Of a DNA stretch of 64,000 nt, positions 32,251-43,501 are shown one piece after another; within the stretch, counting starts at the first letter, position 1; each line of letters begins with the position of its first letter. The notes under the pieces were generated by a model, which worked only from the letters and a program-made list of their open reading frames with translations, ran no database searches and was not told the DNA's origin. The stretch is from Agrypnia vestita. Its lineage: Eukaryota; Arthropoda; Insecta; Trichoptera; Phryganeidae. The DNA lies in contig JADDOH010002552.1 in assembly GCA_016648135.1 (NCBI GenBank), positions 21,334 to 85,333 on the forward strand. Reading direction: 5' to 3'. A program made the translations under genes and the position numbers.

Positions 32251-32628
32251 TTAGAAAACAATAGGAGATATTACATAATTAATATTGCCGATCGTTTCCT
32301 CGAAGAAATACAACCAAAATGAAAACGTGGAGAACAAACACACGTGCGGACAATCTGTCAAATGTGGCGCGTTGCAATCAAAAACACGAGACGCGACGTT
32401 ACTGATTTTACGTTGACGTAAGTTCCGCGGGCGGGGAACCGGACAGACGAAACGAGCATTCTGCCGGCGGCGGCAGAACGATTGATGATCCACGTAGTAG
32501 CGGCGTTTCGCGACGTCAAAGACGCGACGGAAGATACACCTAGTGTGACGCCGGCTTTAGAAAACAATAGAAGATATTACGTAATTAATATTGCAAATTG
32601 TTTCCTCGAATAAATACAACCAAAATGA
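32078..32628. repeat. Tandem duplication of a 265-bp segment
   Basis: The block starting GTGCGGACAATCTGTCAAAT at 32,078 is repeated from 32,343, including the MITE right end and about 80 bp of the host element (GAAAACAATAGGAGATATTA). The second unit carries extra GC-rich sequence (32,428-32,465). Confidence 0.85.
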
Positions 32629-33084
32629 AAACATTTTCGCTTAGGTGAATTTATTTTGCACCGAGATGATTAATTTTTATGATATCGTAAATAAACGCCG
32701 GATAAATTTATTTATTAAATAGTATTTTATTAGCCTATTCAAATACTACAGGGTTTTTTCAGCGGCTAGAAATTTTGTAACGCCGCCAAACCCACTTAAT
32801 TTTTATTGAGCTCATTTTTCATTTTTAGGAATGTTGAACAAAATTTCGTCTTCCGAAAAACGTATTATGAAGATTTATTTGTATGAATAAATCGAGTTTG
32901 GCTATAAATATTTTCACGACTTAGGCGAGAAACGAACATAAGCGGGAAACGTATTAAGCCTAAAATAATGTGGGATTTGTATGAGAATTTTTCGGGACCG
33001 CAGAATTTAAACTTATTTAGCGGGAAAACTTATTAAAAGTGAAATTATTAAGCAAGTTTCACTGTATACAACAGGGTTCTCACA

Positions 33085-33470
33085 ATTTCACTTTTTTTGT
33101 TTTTTTTTCAACCTGTTTTTTAATGTTACACCTTTAATATCTTACTATTATGCAGTGAAGTCTTCCTGCGTGTGGTATATTTTAAAACACGGTTCAACAC
33201 ATAGCGTTGAATGAATCAAAATTATCCTTTGAGGCACGATGGATCGCTATCCCAATGAAATAGTGGTCTAGGTACTATCGACGTCACTAGGAGAGGCAAT
33301 ATTTTCTATTTCGTCAAGCACATTATTTTCATTTTCATCCGGCTCAAAAAACTCTGGCAATTCGAATTCCACATCACTTTCATCAGATTCGGCGGTTTGT
33401 CCAACAAACTCATCATCATATGTCAGCCATTATGTCACAAAAAGAAATATAAAAAAAGTTTTATAAAAAA
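33085..33470 (-). pseudogene. Possible transposase N-terminus, acidic
   Basis: The minus strand reads DDEFVGQTAESDESDVEFEL, then FFEPDENENNVLDEIENIA, before a stop near 33,275. A start ATGGCTGAC at about 33,431 is one frame off. Acidic starts like this are common in piggyBac-type proteins, but nothing diagnostic is present. Confidence 0.25.
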
Positions 33471-34200
33471 ACAGAGAAACAAAAAATTCACACGAAAAAA
33501 GATAAAAATGTGGTGTATATAGATCGCGCAGGCGCCGCGCCGCGTGGCTCGATGCGAGCGAGGTTTGTACCTGCTCGCCGCGAGCCGACGCGTCTTGTGC
33601 TACGAGTTGCCGTTCTGTATACACACACGCGCACGGCGTTTGCAATAAATAAATAAGTCCGTTGCCGCATGTATTATAAAAAAAAAATTAACACAATAAT
33701 TTGAACACAACGTGTACACAGAGAAAAAATTAACACAATAATTTGAACACAATGTGTACAAAGAACAAATTAATTTCATAGACACACTAGATAGATATAC
33801 CTACTCACTCACATTGCACTATATAAGGAATACGGCGAAATAAACCCACTGATATTTTAAATAATCGTTAACAAAATCAAACTGAAGTATTGAAAAACAG
33901 AGAAACAAAAAATTCAGTTGAAAAAATAATTTTATAGACGCACAAGATTGTTATATTCATTCAAAATGCATTAAAAATACGAAAATGGCGAAAAAACCGA
34001 CGAATATTGTCAATAATTGGGAACAAAATCAAGCCAAACGCGCAGTTTTAAATTGAAGTATTGCAAGATTCCCCGTTTCTCAGTCAAAAAACTTTGCAAG
34101 CGGTGACCCTAGCGAACTCTGAGAACTGTCAGATGAAACACTTTAATAAATCGCTAATTTTACGAGATTTGGTGGTTTTAAAAATATGCTAACTGCTTAG
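33471..34200. other. Non-coding stretch with GC-rich patch and a short tandem duplication
   Basis: 33,525-33,605 is GC-rich (CGCGCAGGCGCCGCGCCGCG). About 33,684-33,770 holds two copies of a roughly 48-bp unit (AAATTAACACAATAATTTGA ... GTGTACA). No gene. Confidence 0.5.
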
Positions 34201-35400
34201 GATCGTTGTCTATAGATGCCAGTACGATCTAAAATTGGTGACGTGTTAAAAATCGTTTGTTATTGTGCGCATTTACATCGAAAAATTCCAGCACGGTAAC
34301 GCGTAACTGGCCTGACGGGACATGCAAAGTTTCGCAGCAGTTTCGTTTACGCAGCAATGGCACTGATCGGATTAACAACAATTCGTCAACGTCAGTAAGT
34401 TTGCACTTTCTAAATTATTTTGATTGTGTGATGGTATTTTCAAGAGCAGCCAAATAAACATCCTCACTTTTCCACAGCGATGAAATTGTAGAAGACGATA
34501 GCGAAAAATTTTTGCAGACTTCGGAATTTTTCTCCTATCCTGATGACCAATGACGGAGGACGTTCCAAAAGGTAACCAATGGGGAACTCGCTGGCTGGAC
34601 CAACGACAGGAGTCTGAAAACATTAAGGCAACTCACAAAGACACACCCAGAACCGACGCCAACAGATATAAGGCTTGGGACCTACACTGAAAGAAATTAC
34701 GAGAGGTGTCCAGCAGGGACGACAGATTGGAGGTCGATGGGGGTTACATCAGATGAAAAGTGTTGAGAAACTACAGATCGGAGATCGGTGGGGAGTTCCG
34801 TCAGATTGTAGCGATGACTGTGCGGAAGTTACGGGTTACAAGTTAGGAGTAAACAGTGAAGGAACAGTTACAAGTTATGAGAGGCGGGAAATTAGAGTGA
34901 TCGGTAGATATTGAAGCAGGAATTGGAAAAACAGAGGCAGCAAATAAAAAGCAGTAAAACCAGTAAAGAACAAGTTACGAGTGGTGAGAAACCAGTGGGA
35001 GTTACGCAAGAGTGGAAAATTAGCAGAGACGTCGCAGATGAGATTAAGGAGTCATACGATCCTACTTATTGGCGCAATAAGCGTCACTTTGGAGGGAACA
35101 AGTGTCCAAGGATGGACTTCTAGGCCCTGTCAATTCACTTTACGCCGGACGAAGAAAAAAGATAACGAGGTAGAAGTAAGGATACTTTCAATGTGTATAT
35201 ATCCGTATAGTATGTTTTGTTTTTCTGTTCACCTTTGTAAATAAATTTTAAATTATGACCACATAACTTTGTTTCCTTAGTGACTATTGCTTCCTAGAGT
35301 GATAACACAAGTCAGGAGAGCAGATAGAGGTCGTAGGCCGCTCTGTCTGAACCACGGTGTATATCAAAAGTTTTATTATATCTGTAAGTGAATATCAAGT
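34201..35400. other. Unidentified, non-AT-rich, repeat-like stretch
   Basis: Purine-rich plus strand with short internal repetition (GATTGGAGGTCGATGGGG at 34,725 and GATCGGAGATCGGTGGGG at 34,777). The composition suggests an old retroelement, perhaps an LTR or LINE 5' region. Short frames show no recognised domain. Confidence 0.3.
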
Positions 35401-35690
35401 GAGATATTCATTTTTGTCTCATTATTCTTTAGAGATGTCAACATGTCGAACAGTGCATTCCTATAGCTAATGCAGCATGTGTGGCAGTATAATTTGCTAT
35501 TCCCATTTGTGGCTGTTAGAGGACATCATTATTTATTATTATTTAGCATGATTGTGGATATAAGAACATCATTCTGGATATTTAGAATCTTTGTAGAAGC
35601 TAATAAAAAAATATATGTACATGTTTAAGACACGTAATTTTTTTTTTTAATATTAATTAATATTAATTAATTTTAATGTTATTTAAATTG
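35401..35690. other. AT-rich non-coding stretch
   Basis: No feature recognised. Confidence 0.35.
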
Positions 35691-35790
35691 ATTTTGACAA
35701 TATTCTTGCGATGTTATACATTCATTTGAAAAATTAGAAATAAAATGAAAAAATAAAATAAAAACCTTACCCCTTAAAGCATTTACCATG
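35691..35790 (-). mobile_element. End of the TTAA-type element family
   Basis: TTCTTGCGATGTTATACATT ... AAAAACCTTACCCCTTAA is the reverse complement of the left end of the intron 3 element at 13,807. The other end was not located. Confidence 0.55.
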
Positions 35791-36585
35791 AAAACTTGGA
35801 AATGACAAGCATGAAATTCAATAAACTTTTAATCACTAATCGCAAGTAATATTATCAAGCCGGTACCGTGGGCTGTGAAGGTGTAAACGTAAAATGAGTA
35901 ATATTATATTCTTAACTGTTAATGAAAAAAGAAACAATAAAAACAAAAAATAATAAAAGCGGGCGCTAGAAACTGATGGGATTTTAATATTGTTGAGGTG
36001 GTGTGTATTAAAATTAAGACATATTATACTTAAAACTATCGTGTATTAAAAAAACATTTATAAAATAGTTAACACAATATTCCGAGTGTCAATATCATTG
36101 ACTTTAGTTTCTATTCATGACAATTACAATATTGTATATATTTATAATATTGAAAACGAAAACATCTTTATATGCCGGAATTGGGTAATTTTTTTCTCAC
36201 TTCACGATAACATTTGTGATGATTAGAAATTTTTGAGAGGAAAATAACACAAAAACGGATTCTTGATTCGAATGTCAGTTTCATCAAAGGGAAATTTATC
36301 ACAATATCATCTAATGACGATCACTAGTAACAAATACCACTCGCTGATTTAAACGCTGTCAAAATAAAAGTCTGATATTTTTCAATAAATAAGCAATATG
36401 TGTTGCAACTATTGAGTGGATTGTTCGTAAACTGTCTTTCAGAAATCACGATGAACTACTGTTGTCTCCATTGTCGTGGAAGCTGTTTCCGTTCACGGAG
36501 AAGGGTGCGCCCAGGCCATACAGGTGGCCACTCGAGCTTTCGATGTTGTCATCAAAGAATATCTGAAAATACACAACGACATGTT
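35791..36585. other. Non-coding stretch with one exon-like segment
   Basis: Mostly AT-rich. 36,440-36,590 is balanced in composition and follows a possible acceptor (TGTCTTTCAG). The frame MEAVSVHGEGCAQAIQVATR-AFDVVIKEYL can be read but is not recognised. Confidence 0.3.
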
Positions 36586-36586
36586 A

Positions 36587-36660
36587 ATTTGTTTACGAAC
36601 TATGATAGCAACATACTGTCACATGTTAACTCGTTTTCGAACTATGATAGCAACATATTC
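36587..36660. repeat. Tandem duplication, about 41-bp unit x2
   Basis: TGTTTACGAACTATGATAGC and CGTTTTCGAACTATGATAGC are each preceded by ACATGTTAA and followed by AACATA. Confidence 0.8.
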
Positions 36661-36666
36661 ATCCGT

Positions 36667-37253
36667 ATTCTGAAAATAACAATGTCTGGATCTTTAAGAT
36701 CTTTATCCCAACACTTAATAGACGATAATAAAAATTAAAAATGTCCAGAGCGGGTTTTGTAATTCTACGGCTCAAATACTCTGTATTAAAACATGATATA
36801 AGAAATCATGGCTAAACTTGTCATCACCGCGTTACCGCATATTCAAATCTTCCCATTTTGACATTTGACAGATAACAATCTATATCTATCTTATGTAGAA
36901 ACTTATAGAAACAAACACCGACGTAAAGCTATGTCTCGTTTATTTTTAATAAGTGTTGGGATAAAGATCTTAAAGATCCAAACATATCTGTCAAATGTCA
37001 GGATGGGAAGATTTGAATACGCGGTAACGCCGAACGCGGTCATGATAAGTTTAGTCATGATATTTCATCTGGACGCTGTGGATAAAGAAATTAATATGTT
37101 TGTAAGAAACAATCTTTCTTATATCATCTTTTAACACAGTTTATTTGAGCCGTAGAATTACAAAATCCACTCTGGACATTTTTAATTTTTATTATCGTCT
37201 ATTAAGTGTTGGGATAACGATCTTAAAGATCCAGACATTGTTATTTTCAGAAT
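36667..37253. mobile_element. Foldback element with nested inverted repeats
   Basis: The outer arms (about 36,667-36,812 and 37,108-37,253; ATTCTGAAAATAACAATGTC and complement) are about 140 bp and highly similar. Inside, a second inverted pair (CGCGTTACCGCATATTCAAA / TTTGAATACGCGGTAACG, then ACATTTGACAGAT / ATCTGTCAAATGT) encloses the loop. Part of the outer arm (AAGTGTTGGGATAAAGATCT) recurs once more in the loop at 36,950. Non-coding. Confidence 0.8.
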
Positions 37254-37576
37254 CGGGCCGAATGTCCTGTTTCTACACGAGTCAGTTAAGAGAATTAAAG
37301 GTGTTTTATCACATTTTTGTATGGAAATATAACATTTATAATTTATTCATCAGGTTACATATGAAGACTCCTCGGGAAAAACAACGAATGTCACTATTTG
37401 TGCGAAACTGACCTTTTTGGGGTATTATTTTAAAGAAAAATTAGAATCAGGTAAAACTGTTGTGGTCCGCTGTAAAAGTTAAATTTATAACTGTTTATTC
37501 AACGCAAGAAACACTAATAACCACCCACCGAACGTCAAAAAATGTCATTGTCAATTTGACAGTACATATATTTAAT
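37254..37576. other. Non-coding stretch
   Basis: No feature recognised between the foldback and the solo LTR. Confidence 0.4.
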
Positions 37577-37580
37577 ATAC

Positions 37581-38197
37581 TGTCACGTGTCGTGGATGCA
37601 GGAGGAATGAATGAAAACGCTGGGATTTAATACAGGATTTATTGTTTACTGAATAATTAATTATTCAAACGTACAAAATCGCTTAACACTATTAAATGTA
37701 ATGCTATTCCTTAATTAAACTGTTTCGCAAATTTATCACTCGTAAATAGACACTTTATATTCGCTTTGACACTTTATTCACTATTCACTAGAATGTTCAA
37801 TTCAATTTCCACACTTATTAATTTTGCTTTGGTTTATTATGCTACGCAAGAACTGTCCAGAATCTTCGCTGTCGAATTACGGCTCGCCTGGCCGTCCTGG
37901 CAACTCGCGATTCGCAGCTACATTCGCTTCTATTATTGCTGTCAAACGCGCGCGCCCAAAACAATTCACTCATCCTTACTCTGTATTTATTTTCGCTAAT
38001 GCTGACATCGAAATTACGAGACATTTCTCGCGTTTTTGAGAAGTTCCTCGCAGTTTCCAGACTTTTGGAGATGTTTCGTGATGTTTATCGTAAGCCGTAG
38101 ATTATGCTAGACCGTTCTGGAATCTTCAGTAGTATTATAATGATTTCAAACAACTGTCACTTGACATGAGTACATGATTCTTTTTAGCCTCGTTACA
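37581..38197. mobile_element. Solo LTR (617 bp) with 4-bp target duplication
   Basis: It starts TGTCACG and ends CGTTACA (short inverted TGT...ACA) and is flanked by ATAC on both sides (37577-37580, 38198-38201). A 4-5-bp duplication with TGT/ACA ends is typical of Ty3/gypsy-like LTRs. No internal coding region adjoins it, so it is probably the product of LTR-LTR recombination. A three-unit heat-shock-element match (TTCTGGAATCTTC) lies at 38,115-38,127. No partner LTR exists in the window to confirm the call. Confidence 0.6.
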
Positions 38198-38374
38198 ATA
38201 CGTACATACATAGAATATGTTTATATAGTAATAAGTAGTGATGAAACGGATAGTGATTTGGCCGGATACCGGATATCCGGCGAGCCTCTACGCCGGATAT
38301 ACGGCTGCTATTTTCTATTTTTCGCCCACTTGTTATTGTTACAATTTTAACTTGTATATTACAAGACAATAAAA

Positions 38375-38560
38375 AAAATGTCGACAGTGAAACAAAGATA
38401 GCCTATTTGGCAATTATTGGATATCAGCAGTGATAATAACAAATATGCCCTTTGTTTATTGTGCCGAGTGCAAATTTATCGTGGTAGCGAAGGGAAAAAA
38501 GCAGGTTCGTCATCCATTATCCATACTTTCTGTTACATATGAGGTATACAAAAGGAAAGA
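38375..38560 (+). pseudogene. hAT transposase BED zinc finger
   Basis: The frame reads STVKQR, a stop, PIWQLLDISSDNNKYALCLL, then CRVQIYRGSEGKKAGSSSII and H. The W near the start, C-x2-C and following histidine match a BED finger, the DNA-binding N-terminus of many hAT transposases. Stops show it is inactive. Confidence 0.75.
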
Positions 38561-39369
38561 TATTGCTCCAAAATAAAAAAATGTTTTGAATGCAGTCACC
38601 GTGGAATTTGGAATGTACTGAGTTGGAGATTTTATAAGAAATATGGATTTATCCCTTCCAAATTAAAATTTCCAAATCACTATTCAAAACAAAGATAGCT
38701 AGCTATATTCACTTCAACATTAAATAATTCCAAGGATTTATCAGTGATAAAAAGGCCGCTTCGTACTAAAGTGAGATTTGATGTAGTTTTTAGAATGAAA
38801 CATCGTAGCAAAGATTATATAATTAGCAAAAGCAGTAATGTGCACTATTTGATAGCAAACCAGCAATATCCACATTTAAAATATTTATTTATACACAAAT
38901 ATTAAAGGAAAATTGAAGTGGCCATTGTTTTGAACTTATTTACAATCAGATGCATGTTTCATAGAATCCTTGTAGTGACAGTTGTTTTGTATTTATCTCA
39001 GAAACGGTTTAATGGGATGTAGTTGCCTTTACTTTTATACCCCTCATATACGCTGGGCCGTTTATGTTTTGTTTTGAATTGATTTTATTATTTGGTGAAA
39101 AAATATGACTTAAACCAAGCTACCGGGTTTTGATGAAAAATAAATTTATATCTATCTACATACATATCGAGAGTATGTATACTGGACAGAAGCGTAAAGG
39201 CTGGACATTCACTGTAAATGCATTTTTCGGCATTTTTTTTGCAAATGTTGATTTGTATTATTAATTTATATCAGAATTTATATGCTATATTACAATTTTT
39301 TAGGATGATAACTTAGATAGAATTTTTGTTCTTGTAAAGTAATAAATCAAACATTATTTACAACTTTTA

Positions 39370-40092
39370 AGGTACAGATACACATGCTTATTTAGTGGCA
39401 TGCTAATGAGCATGCTACTAATAAGCATGCCCTAACAACTATACACACTTGCTCATTACTGGCATGCTTATTAGTGGCATGCTCATAAATAAGCATGCCC
39501 AAAGCTAACAATCAAACACACATGCTTATTAGTGGCATGCTCTTGTCATAGAATAGAGACGCTCTTGTTCAAAATGGAAACTTTGCAAACTGAAATAGAA
39601 AATTCAAGTGAACCAATAATTCAAAAAAGTTCCCGAGTTTCCACCCGCACATTTTTGATTTTAGTTTTAATAATTTTTATTCTAAGATTTGAATCATTCA
39701 TGCCTATTAATAAAGTTTCATAAACATTCTTTCTCAGTATATTATTTTTACACAACGGTGACCGAGTATTCCACAGACATTCGTGATTCCTATAAGTCAT
39801 GAAGAGTAATGTTTTATCATCTCCCAACGCATCATATTTGTTTCAACTGTCGCGGACTGAGAAGATCACATTGATAATACTAGCCGCGAAGCCCGCAAAT
39901 GACATAAGCATGCTCATAATAAGCAAATGTGTTCACACATGCTCCAAAGATACCCTTTCTCTATGGTGAATGACAGTGGCATGCTCATTACTAGCAATGT
40001 GCGTACACACATGCCACTAATAAACAAGGCCTAAAGAAGGTCGATACTGCGCATGCTCACGTGCCACTAAATAAGCATGGGTATCTGTAGCT
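39370..40092 (-). mobile_element. PIF/Harbinger-type element with iterated GCATGC motif and MADF remnant
   Basis: A 723-bp element flanked by TTA (39367-39369, 40093-40095), with ends AGGTACAGATACACATGCTT and, inverted, AGCTACAGATACCCATGCTT. The words GCATGCTTATTAGTGGCATG, GGCATGCTCAT and their complements recur at least ten times near both ends. On the minus strand (39,827-39,700) LLFMTYRNHECLWNTRSPL then KNNILRKNVYETLL is the start of a MADF/Myb-like domain. PIF/Harbinger elements characteristically encode such a protein beside the nuclease. The nuclease gene is absent. It is inserted in the hAT element. Confidence 0.8.
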
Positions 40093-40173
40093 TTAAGAAA
40101 ATATTAGCAATATTCAACAGGCCGCTTTGACAGGCTGCAGCAGCCAAAAAATTTGTTTTTATTGTTTTAGAAA

Positions 40174-40488
40174 TTGACGAGACTGTCACTGATCAACGGA
40201 TTAACCGTCACTCGTGAAGCTCACACTACATTTAGAGATTGTTTCGACGAAGTGACAAATGAAAATAATAGTCAGTGTCAAGATCAACAAAATAACGCAA
40301 TTGCTAGCGAGATTGACTTATTTGAAGAAAGTTCGAATCGATCATGGTCGCGACCATTAGATTTGGTGGCCAGTGAATTCAAAATAGTATCCAAATTCGA
40401 AAAAGTTTGCCAGAATTTACCTTTCAGCTCCTTGTAGCAGCGCATAGAGCGCAAGACTATTTTCTGAAGCCGGTTTACAAAAACAAGT
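40174..40488 (+). pseudogene. hAT transposase C-terminal region
   Basis: The open frame (REAHTTFRDCFDEVTNENNS ... SWSRPLDLVASEFKIV) runs into the dimerisation motif, which needs a frame change: PCSSA, a stop, then SARLFSEAG, equivalent to the P-x-SSA-x-x-E-R-x-FS-x-AG signature. The next element interrupts it at 40,488. The remaining C-terminal residues (NRLSPQNAEKLVF and an end at IYLN) are at 43,523-43,580. Confidence 0.75.
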
Positions 40489-41365
40489 GGGCCAAAATTC
40501 TTTTTTGGCTAAAAATCGGTCTCTTCCGATGAATTTCACTTTTTACAAGAAAACGGTAAAAAACTGTGAAAAAATACAGTCATTCGTAAACATAACACTG
40601 TTTTACTATTCAACAAAATAAAATATAACCAAATTTTACATTATTTATTCGCAAATTACGGTAACAATGTTGTCTTTCTTAGTAACGCAGTTGTTTTTCA
40701 TACAAAATATTGATGTCCTGGAGCATAAGAGCAATCTCTTATAATTTCTCCTAGATGGCTTTGTACTTGAATATTGTTTTCAAAGTTGTAGGTTTTGAGC
40801 TATATTATAATTTCAATAAATATTTTTTACTCAAAATGTTTAGTTAAATAAAAAATATGTGTCCCCAACAAAGAATAAAATCTTAGGTACCCTGTGTTAC
40901 TATATGAAAATAAACATTTACAATTTAATGTACCTCATTTTGTTCGACTTGTTGTAGCTCTTAAAACAAACAATGATCGCAGTACAGGAGGAATAAGCTA
41001 GGCGAATTAATCGCTTCACAGTCATCGGGAGGTGCGTGTGTTTATTGCGTGTCCACTGAGTTACAGCCGTCGAAAGGTAAGTACTGACGATATTTGCATT
41101 ATTATAATTCTCATGCCTAGTTATTTCGGTATCGGTTGTGACAGTGACAAAATTTTTGCTTATTATTTTTCCATTTAGTTCACATATACAAAATAATTAA
41201 ATATTTACCACTACGTTACTGCTACACTGCGTTACCATAAAAAGTAACGCAGGTATTGTATTGGTAATGCAGTTGGTTTATGTGCATTATTTAAGTTATT
41301 AATACATTGTTAGAACAAGAATACCCATAAATTACTTTTTTTTCAGAAAGAACCTTCTACAATAA

Positions 41366-42496
41366 ATGGCTCTGACACCTGCGAAAAACAACATCGCTAT
41401 AGGCCGGCGCTACACTGCGTGGATCTTTCGCCGCGTCTTTTCCGTCGTGTAAAGTCGGCAAAGCAAATGGGTCAACCATCATCCGCGTAGTGTGTTTAAT
41501 GAGCGCATGTTGTGTGGAAAGACATGTAGCGGCGTTTCGCAACCGAAGAGACGCGGCGGACATCTTGAAAGATATCACGTTAAAAAAAAAACTTGTGAAA
41601 GAGCGAGAACATAGAGATGCTAAGCGTAAATGGAAGACTATGATAATAGAATTATGGTTAACACACCGGCTTCCACACCACGTTCAAGAACTCCAGTTTC
41701 ACCTAGGTCTAAAGGCCGAAGACAAGTAGCACAAGACAAATCTGCATTATATATAAAAAATATGAAATTGTAGGAACTGGAAAAACTGATAAAGAAGTGC
41801 AATAAGTGCAAAAAGAGATGCCAAAGAGCCTAAAAGTCAGGTAAAGACCTAGAAAATAAATATTCTACGTTATCCAATGGCAACAAAAATTATTACAATA
41901 GATTGAAGACAGTGAAAGAAAAGATTGCTTTGAAACGAATTTTTCAAGGAGAAGGCAAATCAAAGTCAAAAGTTTGGTATTGTACGTGACACTTTGGGCA
42001 TTCTTCGGATGAAACAAAAGCAGACTGGCCCCAAGAAAAACATTCTGATTGAGAAAATCAAAATTTTTTTGATCACGGCGATGATTCTAGAGCTACAGAT
42101 GGAAAACAAGATACTGTAACCTATAAAAATAAATTAAAAAACGATATCTATGTACTGTACAATGAAAAACCTTTACCGTTAATTCAAAAAGAGATTCTTG
42201 ACGAAAGATGTTCTTGTTCATATTTCATAAAACACCGGCCATTTTATGTAAAGCCGCCTACAGTTGATGGCAGAGAAACTTGTCTATGCAAAACACACAC
42301 TATTGCACAGTGTATGATAAAAGCTCTCCGCAAAAACAAGATCATTCCTCACCGAAATATGAACAACCTTATCGCAGGTACAGAATGTTCAACAGAGAGA
42401 CCAGCTTGCATGACCGGTAATTGTGAAGATTGCAGGACAAAACAAATACAGTACCATACACGGAATGATCTTGAATCAGTTAATTGGTCTCAGTAA
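41366..42496 (+). pseudogene. Transposon protein of unknown family, Lys-rich with Cys/His C-terminus
   Basis: The start MALTPAKNNIAI is interrupted at about 41,403 by GC-rich MITE-like sequence. Then come KEREHRDAKRKWK, STPRTPVSPRSKGRRQVAQD, an ELEKLIKKCNKCKKRC segment, a KVKEKIALKRIFQ-like stretch, NDIYVLYNEKPLPLIQKEIL, and a zinc-binding-looking end: RETCLCKTHTIAQC, then CMTGNCEDC. Several stops and shifts are needed. The element at 20,691 appears to encode the same family. Presumed transposase, function unproven. Confidence 0.5.
41403..41570. mobile_element. GC-rich MITE-like insertion within the transposon ORF
   Basis: It starts GGCCGGCGCTACACTGCGTG, matching the TIR type at 31,971 and 45,508, and interrupts the reading frame after MALTPAKNNIAI. 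The right boundary is unclear (near GACGCGGCGGACATC). Confidence 0.45.
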
Positions 42497-43159
42497 ATTA
42501 GGAAATCGGAAACAATTGAAAAGTCAAACAAAAAAGTAAAAATCACAAAAAAGTAAAAATCACAAAAAAGTTGAAGGAAATGTTGCAGAATTGATAGAAA
42601 AGTTTAATTAGACCCTGGTGAAATTGAAGAAACGAGTTTATTTTTATTTTATTTTTTAACCTATTACATCTACTTTATGAAAGTATAGAGTGCTCTAGAT
42701 GAGATTCACTGCGTTACTATAACATTACAACTGTGTTACTTTTTGTGCCCAGTTTTTAATAGCATTTACAGTAATATTTAGGCTTCTGATTAGTTAAAAA
42801 TGTCTTAACTTCAAACGTGCCTATAGTACATCATAAGTTGAAGCTTCTGTGGCTAATTTGTATTTATATGTGTTTTTCTTGTCATTATTTAAGAACATTG
42901 TACATTTTTTCAGTAGTACTTTGGTAACGCAGTGACCTAAACTATAAAAAATATTTCATTGAACTGATTATTTATGTGATTTAACTTTATAGGAAATTAA
43001 TAGTAGTATTACAGTTTAGAATTGCCATATTAGTGAGCTTAAATGTACGATTATATAAACAAAACTTAAATTTGTAGTAAAATAACGCAGTTGTTTCATT
43101 TTTCGACCGCTTCGTGTAAAAATTGCCATAAATATAGTGATATCATAAAAACCTCGCTG

Positions 43160-43501
43160 CAAATGTAAATATATTATAGATTAAACTATTACCAATGTGT
43201 ATCATCAATAAATAATAAGAAAATATTAGTTTGAATTTAAAATTTTTTTTGAAAAATCACTGCTCAAATTAGTCAAATGTAAATATATTATAGATTAAAC
43301 TATTACCAATGTGTATCATCAATAAATAATAAGAAAATATTAGTTTGAATTTAAAATTTTTTTTGAAAAATCACTGCTCAAATTAGTCAATTGTAAATAT
43401 ATTATAGATTAAACTATTACCAATGTGTATCATCAATAAATAATAAGAAAATATTAGTTTGAATTTAAAATTTTTTTTGAAAAATCACTGCTCAAATTAG
43501 T
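43160..43501. repeat. Three tandem 114-bp units, almost identical
   Basis: The units start at 43,160, 43,274 and 43,388 (CAAATGTAAATATATTATAG ...). The only difference seen is A to T at the fourth base of the third unit. They lie just inside the right end of the 3-kb transposon. Confidence 0.95.

Larger units (their letters stand above)
31333..33064. mobile_element. Pogo-like non-autonomous element, copy 1
   Basis: The ends CAGTGAAACTCTCTTAATAC and (right) AAGCAAGTTTCACTG are flanked by TA (31331-31332, 33065-33066). After the TIR comes CAAGGGACCAGCAAATAAAA. Two further copies start at 43,904 and 55,317. No transposase is encoded. A GC-rich-TIR MITE and a tandem duplication of part of it lie at 31,971-32,628. 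The copy at 43,904 shows the corresponding MITE-free site. Confidence 0.8.

Noticed and set aside
43160..43501. CRISPR-like regular repeats
   Set aside because: The units are directly adjacent with no spacers, in a eukaryotic transposon; ordinary tandem repetition.
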